Below are positions 60,124 through 64,000 of a stretch of DNA of 64,000 nucleotides, piece after piece. Each line of letters opens with the position of its first letter. Positions within the stretch are counted from its first letter, which is position 1. Below the pieces are notes generated by a model. The model was given only the letters and a program-made list of their open reading frames with translations, ran no database searches and had not been told where the DNA came from. The translations under genes were made by a program, and so were the position numbers. Source of the DNA: JANQRA01 sp035762545 (GTDB lineage: Bacteria; Actinomycetota; Acidimicrobiia; Spongiisociales; ZC4RG35); the NCBI GenBank assembly GCA_035762545.1, contig DASTOM010000008.1, forward strand, positions 119,739 to 183,738, written 5' to 3'.

Positions 60124-60555
60124 GTGACGTCATGGCGTGATTCAGCCAGTCAGGGAGCCCAGGACGATCTGGACCGACTCCTGGACCAGTCGTTGCCCTT
60201 TGCCCAGGACATGCTGGACAAGCATGGCGAGTTCTTCCCCTACGCAGTGGCGATGAGTGATGCCGGCGAGATCAGCCTCATTGCCGGCGACCCCGGCGAA
60301 GGAGACCAGCCGACCAGCGTCACCGTCCTCGAGGTCCTCACCGAAGGACTTCGAGCCGCACGGGACACGAATCGGGCGGCCGCCCTCGTGTCGGATGTGC
60401 GTCTGGCGGATTCTGATGCTCTGCGAGTCGAAATGGAGCATCGGGAAGGGCAATCCATCGTGGTACTCCTTCCCTACCGAAAGAAGAGACTCCGTCGAGG
60501 TGTCGAGTACGAGCCGATGAGAGCCGGTGCGGGCGAGAGCCGAATCTGGTCCTAG
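60124..60555 (+). CDS. Hypothetical cytoplasmic protein
   Basis: A 143-residue soluble protein that I do not recognise. The N-terminal third is helical (DDLDRLLDQSLPFAQDML), then a PYAVAMSDAGEISLIAGD strand pair, a helix (LTEGLRAARDTNRAAAL) and a final strand IVVLLPYRKKR, suggesting a small alpha/beta or roadblock-like fold. No catalytic residues are evident. GTG 60124 has neither a clear Shine-Dalgarno nor a standard TANNNT element. It converges with the DUF222-HNH gene. Confidence 0.55.
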   Translation: MTSWRDSASQGAQDDLDRLLDQSLPFAQDMLDKHGEFFPYAVAMSDAGEISLIAGDPGEGDQPTSVTVLEVLTEGLRAARDTNRAAALVSDVRLADSDALRVEMEHREGQSIVVLLPYRKKRLRRGVEYEPMRAGAGESRIWS

Positions 60556-60583
60556 GAACATTCACGAGGTGGGGAGGGATCCG

Positions 60584-61939
60584 CTAGGGAGGATCGCGCT
60601 CCGTCGTGTAGTGGTGACCAAGCGGACTGGTCCAGTGGTCGCGGTTGTCACGACGCTCAAAACACCATCCGTGATCACGTAATTCGTGGTCGTGGTCGCA
60701 CTTTGGCCCTCCGGTGGTGGTCGATGTCTCGCCACCCTTGATCCAGGGGGTCGTGTGGTCGTAGTCGCAGTCCTGCGCAGGTGCCACGCATCCGGGGAAG
60801 CTGCAGGTCGGTTGCAGGGCCTCGATGTGGCGTCGGATCCGCTTGGTGGCCCGACGACTCAGGGTGTAGATGTGGGTGGGCTGTCCGTTGTCATCGAGGA
60901 GACTGATCTGATGGTTCGCTCCCGGCTGAGTGGCGACGATGTGACGTGCGGTTTCCGCAGTGACCGGCCCGAAACCACCGACGTGGCCAGGCTCGGTTCC
61001 ACCGTCGAGTGTCGAGGCAGGCAGGTGGATGTCGACCATCCCCTGGCCGCCGCCGGTGGACAACTCACCGAGCAGGAGGTCTCGCGCGATGTCGGCGCGG
61101 AGTTGATCGTGAGTCCGACCGGAGCGGTCTTCCTTCTTCAACGAGATCATGTGGCCGTTCACACGCCGACCGATGGCCCGGGCGTCGCCCATCTGCAGAC
61201 CGAACAGGTGGAGGTCGGCAGTGCCGTCCGGAGTTGGTTCGATCACGAGCCGACGATCCTCATAGGCCGTTTTCTCCCTCTTCACCGCGCTGTCAGGATC
61301 GAGAGAGATGCAGAGCCGACGGATCCGACCCTGTAACTGGCCAACCGTCAGCCTCGGAGCGGTGGATGCCAGACGGGAGACGACCATGCGGGCCGTCTCC
61401 TCCGGAACATGGCAGGTGCCGTTGGCGAAGGCTCGCGCCTTGGGAAGGTCGATCTGTCCGTCGTCCAGCAACCGCCACACCTGTGGCAGCCGCTCGACGA
61501 CATCGGTCGCCATCGACAGGCGGTACTCGGCAGCCCGGCGGCTCAGCGTGAGGGCCGGGCGCAGCTCATCGGCGGCGTACTCGAACTGCTCCTGCAGCCG
61601 AGCCACGTCTGACTCAGAGTCACCGGGTGCGGAATAGGCCGTCTCGACTGCATCCGCCATCGAACCAGCCTGAGTATGCGCAAGCTGACGTTCCCGGGCT
61701 TGGAGCAGACGCACCACGTCGAACCCATTCAGACGTTTGCGGTCGAGTTGCTCGAGCAGCACCGCCAGATATGGCCCAGGTGGTATCGAGGAGAGGTCGG
61801 GCAACACGTGCCGATCTTCTTCGGGCCAGCCGGTTGCCAGTTCGTCGAGAGTGGCCAGGTAGGCCAGCTGATCTTCACTCTCCCCGCTCAGAACCTCCGG
61901 CTCCGAGAGTCCGATCCCAGAAGAGGGGTGATCGAACAT
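60584..61939 (-). CDS. DUF222/13E12-type HNH endonuclease, SOS-controlled
   Basis: A 451-residue DUF222 protein with a C-terminal HNH nuclease domain. The DUF222 part (about 60-330) contains RLQEQFEYAADELRPALTLS and HVPEETARMVV. The HNH region reads CSFPGCVAPAQDCDYDHTTPW (split here at the metal loop) followed by GGET and CDHDHE, with zinc-binding Cys and catalytic His. In mycobacteria several relatives are LexA-controlled. ATG 61939 is chosen: it is 7 bases after TACAAT and lies within a LexA box, while the longer frame (from 61960) would place the operator inside the coding sequence. Role in damage response or mobile-element biology is unknown. Confidence 0.85.
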   Translation of the reverse strand: MFDHPSSGIGLSEPEVLSGESEDQLAYLATLDELATGWPEEDRHVLPDLSSIPPGPYLAVLLEQLDRKRLNGFDVVRLLQARERQLAHTQAGSMADAVETAYSAPGDSESDVARLQEQFEYAADELRPALTLSRRAAEYRLSMATDVVERLPQVWRLLDDGQIDLPKARAFANGTCHVPEETARMVVSRLASTAPRLTVGQLQGRIRRLCISLDPDSAVKREKTAYEDRRLVIEPTPDGTADLHLFGLQMGDARAIGRRVNGHMISLKKEDRSGRTHDQLRADIARDLLLGELSTGGGQGMVDIHLPASTLDGGTEPGHVGGFGPVTAETARHIVATQPGANHQISLLDDNGQPTHIYTLSRRATKRIRRHIEALQPTCSFPGCVAPAQDCDYDHTTPWIKGGETSTTTGGPKCDHDHELRDHGWCFERRDNRDHWTSPLGHHYTTERDPP

Positions 61940-61947
61940 ATGTTCGA
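61932..61947. promoter_or_regulatory. LexA operator (SOS box) TCGAACATATGTTCGA
   Basis: Identical 16-base palindrome to the one at dnaE2. It overlaps the start codon and last base of the -10 of the DUF222-HNH gene, so bound LexA would cover the transcription start. Confidence 0.9.
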
Positions 61948-61952
61948 TTGTA
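61947..61952 (-). promoter_or_regulatory. -10 element TACAAT of the DUF222-HNH gene
   Basis: Minus-strand TACAAT with a 7-base spacer to ATG 61939, sharing one base with the LexA box. Confidence 0.7.
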
Positions 61953-62017
61953 GGTACCACCTGTTACAGAAGTCAAGTGGGTTGTCGGATGAATTCGATC
62001 CGCGCGAATAATGCCCG

Positions 62018-62413
62018 GTGAGCCATCTCGACCTCTTCGCATTGATCGTCCCTGACTACGACGAGGCCATCACCTTCTTTGTGGATGTCCTCGACTTCGA
62101 CCTGGTCGAAGATGAGCCGTCTCTCACCAACGACGGGAGGCCAAAGCGTTGGGTCGTCGTACGTCCCAAGGGTGGCGGCGCAGGCCTCCTCCTGGCGCAA
62201 GCGGATGGCGAGCTACAGGCTCGAACCATCGGGTCGCAGTTCGCCGGACGCGTTGGGCTCTTTCTCCGTGTCGACGATTTCGATGAGACGTATCAGCGCT
62301 TGAACGAAGCCGGGGTCGAGATTGTCTCGGAACCCCGGACGGAGCCATACGGCAAAGTCGCCGTTTTCCTCGACCTCGTTGGCAACAAGTGGGATCTCCT
62401 ATCGACGAAGTAG
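62018..62413 (+). CDS. VOC family protein
   Basis: A 131-residue VOC protein. It begins HLDLFALIVPDYDEAITFFVDVLDFDLVED, the classic beta-alpha-beta start, and ends VAVFLDLVGNKWDLL. Gly-rich PKGGGAGLLLAQA marks the ligand-facing loop. Ligands are incomplete and the reaction cannot be named. GTG 62018 follows AATAAT by 5 bases, a weak promoter match. Third VOC gene in the window; the three are not close copies of each other. Confidence 0.85.
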   Translation: MSHLDLFALIVPDYDEAITFFVDVLDFDLVEDEPSLTNDGRPKRWVVVRPKGGGAGLLLAQADGELQARTIGSQFAGRVGLFLRVDDFDETYQRLNEAGVEIVSEPRTEPYGKVAVFLDLVGNKWDLLSTK

Positions 62414-62447
62414 CCCCGCATCATTCCGGCTCGATTCCGATCAGTGT

Positions 62448-62789
62448 CTACTTCGGTTCGAGCGTCCCCACCCACTCGTAGGACCTGACGAACCAATCCG
62501 TCAGCTCATCGGTGTCGAGAAGCCGGTCGGGCACGACCGCGAACTCCTTCATGACCGACCCGTACTGGACGGCGAGGTCGGTGTCGTACTTCTCGAGGAA
62601 CGTCTCCCGGTCTTCCTTGCCCAACCTGATCGAGAGCGACCCATCCTTGTCGAGGAAGGACTGCATCCAACCGTTGCGTGAGGTGTACGGGTTGGCGGCG
62701 CCCTTGCGCTCGAGCCCCGACACAGTTGCTACGAGCTCCTCGTACTGCTCCAGCCTCTCGGGAGGCCCGGAGTACTTCGCCTGAGCCAT
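62448..62789 (-). CDS. TfoX/YjbR-like small protein
   Basis: A 113-residue protein resembling small TfoX-N/YjbR-fold proteins. GWMQSFLDKDGSLSIRLGKEDRETFLEKY followed by QYGSVMKEFAVVPDRLL is the shared core. Members are DNA-binding-like or of unknown function. ATG 62789 (MAQAKYSG) is chosen because TAGGGT lies 7 bases upstream. That promoter overlaps the end of the uvrD2-like gene, so this gene has its own start although it follows on the same strand. Confidence 0.7.
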   Translation of the reverse strand: MAQAKYSGPPERLEQYEELVATVSGLERKGAANPYTSRNGWMQSFLDKDGSLSIRLGKEDRETFLEKYDTDLAVQYGSVMKEFAVVPDRLLDTDELTDWFVRSYEWVGTLEPK

Positions 62790-62796
62790 GACCCCG

Positions 62797-62802
62797 ACCC
62801 TA
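62797..62802 (-). promoter_or_regulatory. -10 element TAGGGT of the TfoX-like gene
   Basis: Minus-strand TAGGGT with a 7-base spacer to ATG 62789. It overlaps the stop codon of the uvrD2-like gene. Confidence 0.5.
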
Positions 62803-64000
62803 TTCCAGCCCAATGAGGTCTATGAGCTCTTCCCCGTATGCCTCCAGTTTTGCCGGGCCGATGCCGGGGACACCGAGCAACGCCTCGGTGGTGGAGGGGC
62901 GCATGGCCGCCAGAGCCTCGAGCGTCTTGTCGTTGAACACCACGTAGGCCGGGACACCCTGGGTCTGCGCCTGCTGCTTGCGCCACTCACGGAGACGGTC
63001 GGCGAGACCGGTGTCGACGGCGCCGGTGCCCGGAGACAAGGGCCCATTGGCCCCCGACTTGCCGATCCTCTCGCCCCAGGGGACGGCCATCGCAGCGCCG
63101 GTCTCCAGGGTGGCCAGCACCCCGGTGACCAGGATCTCGCTGACGGTGCCCCGGAATCCGCCTCTGATGTCGATCACATCCCCGATGCTGACGTGGACGC
63201 CGTCGATGGGCAGTGCCGCCGCGGGACGATCTTCCCGTCGCGGCGGCGGCTCGGTGGGTATCGGTGCGCTGCCGTCTATCTCAGTGAGGAATCGGGACGG
63301 CCGGTCACGGTCGGCGAGGATGGTCACCGTCTCCCGTCCCCTGGTCAGGGCGACGTGGAACACCCGCCGCTCCTCTTCGACATCGTCGGCGAGGTCGTGG
63401 GGCATGGCGCCCCGGTCGGCCCCGAAGACGATGACGTGGTCCCACTCCTGACCCTTGACCCGATGGACGGTGGACAGCATCACTCCGTCTGGTGTGCCCG
63501 GTGTTGACAGACTCTGGCGCAGCCACGGCTCGAAGTCGGCGGGGCCGGGACCGAGGGCAGCGGCACGGCGCAGGGCGGTGAGGTCGTCGCCCTGCCCGGA
63601 CCGGTCGGCCCGGGTGCGTCCGGCGTCGAGAGCCTGGGCGGCCCGGTCGAGCCCGATCACGTCGGAGAGAACTTCGAGGAGATGTGAGGTGGTGGCGGTG
63701 GCTTCGGAGGCGGTGACGATGTCGTCGCAGAACCCGTCCCAACGGTCCCGGCGTCGTCCGTCGAGACCGTCACCCATCCGGGCCAGTTCGTCGATGCCGA
63801 ATGGTCCGCGGCGTCGCCCGATGGTCTCGGAGAAGACCCGGGTGATGCCCCGGCCGGGTCGTCTGATCACTTCGAACAGGTCGTTGCGGGTCATCGCCTC
63901 CGGGTCGAGGGCGATGCGGATCCAGGCGAGGGTGGCCCGGACCAAGGTGCGGTCGAGGATGCTCGGTGAGAGCAGGGAGTCGAAGGGGATGCCCCGTTCG
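62800..64000 (-). CDS. uvrD2: UvrD/PcrA-type superfamily 1 helicase with C-terminal HRDC domain, 5'-truncated
   Basis: The C-terminal 400 residues of a superfamily 1 helicase; the frame is open to the window edge, so the Walker A half lies outside. Motif V appears as STVHRVKGQEWDHVIV and motif VI as FHVALTRGRETVTIL. An SH3-like KOW-type region (about DVIDIRGGFRGTV) is followed by an HRDC domain: LREWRKQQAQ, then AYVVFNDKTL and LLGVPGIGPAKLE. This matches mycobacterial UvrD2, a 3'-5' DNA unwinding enzyme in repair. The assignment to UvrD2 rather than PcrA rests on the HRDC domain. Confidence 0.88.
   Translation of the reverse strand, partial: ERGIPFDSLLSPSILDRTLVRATLAWIRIALDPEAMTRNDLFEVIRRPGRGITRVFSETIGRRRGPFGIDELARMGDGLDGRRRDRWDGFCDDIVTASEATATTSHLLEVLSDVIGLDRAAQALDAGRTRADRSGQGDDLTALRRAAALGPGPADFEPWLRQSLSTPGTPDGVMLSTVHRVKGQEWDHVIVFGADRGAMPHDLADDVEEERRVFHVALTRGRETVTILADRDRPSRFLTEIDGSAPIPTEPPPRREDRPAAALPIDGVHVSIGDVIDIRGGFRGTVSEILVTGVLATLETGAAMAVPWGERIGKSGANGPLSPGTGAVDTGLADRLREWRKQQAQTQGVPAYVVFNDKTLEALAAMRPSTTEALLGVPGIGPAKLEAYGEELIDLIGLE

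Overview
The window is 64 kb of high-GC, densely coding DNA with the hallmarks of an actinomycete-type (Actinomycetota) chromosome, most likely an uncultured or little-studied lineage such as Acidimicrobiia. Supporting signs are an SOS-controlled dnaE2, a mycobacterial-type LexA box, 13E12/DUF222-HNH genes, a UvrD helicase with a C-terminal HRDC domain, an F420-type nitroreductase, a TIGR03084-type (mycothiol-enzyme fold) protein, dodecin, an Lhr helicase and many leaderless transcripts. The class-level placement is inference. No rRNA, tRNA, CRISPR array, phage or insertion sequence was recognised. Both window edges cut genes: glpD on the left and a uvrD2-like helicase on the right.

Layout. 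1-2.6 kb: the end of glpD and three small membrane or secreted proteins. 2.6-9.1 kb: an M16 peptidase diverging from a MoxR-type pair (a zincin/VWA protein and a CobS-like AAA protein with degenerate Walker motifs), then a haloalkane dehalogenase and a LOG-family protein. 9.1-11.4 kb: a tightly overlapping TIGR03084-BtpA-enoyl-CoA hydratase operon. 11.6-13.8 kb: an HD-GYP gene, then a decayed stretch holding a frameshifted rhodanese gene, a 360-base gap and a DUF222/HNH remnant. 13.9-18.2 kb: lhr. 18.2-21.9 kb: a minus-strand operon (flavin reductase, SDR, EamA transporter, VOC) facing a universal stress protein and an F420-type nitroreductase. 22.3-30.5 kb: an ABC exporter whose apparent start codon is ATC, a lipoprotein, a lipoate ligase, an AroQ-hydrolase fusion, a PrsW protease with a partner, a lytic-transglycosylase-like protein and a MalY/PatB enzyme. 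30.5-36.4 kb: dnaE2 with a LexA box, a large inverted repeat, an M15 carboxypeptidase, nagA and a GlsB-type membrane protein. 36.5-43.2 kb: a hydrolase, dodecin, a Pr6Pr protein, an MBL hydrolase, and a small membrane protein/methyltransferase/sulfatase group. 43.4-51.2 kb: a four-gene MoxR-DUF58-VWA operon starting with a Gly-Gln-repeat membrane protein and ending in a 1453-residue triple-VWA protein. 51-64 kb: ccmF, DUF1801, rarA, SRPBCC, AI-2E transporter, valS, small stress or VOC proteins, an SOS-boxed DUF222-HNH gene, a TfoX-like protein and the uvrD2 end.

The strongest recurring signal is regulatory. At about twenty genes the start codon lies 6-8 bases after a TANNNT -10 hexamer, so there is no room for a Shine-Dalgarno site. 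These promoters were used to choose many of the starts given here. Two identical LexA boxes sit on two such promoters, linking error-prone polymerase DnaE2 and an HNH nuclease in one damage response.

Best candidates for unusual biology are the AroQ-hydrolase fusion, the zincin-VWA/degenerate-AAA pair, the triple-VWA protein and its 173-base antisense overlap with ccmF, the ATC-start ABC exporter, and the twin LexA boxes on leaderless promoters.
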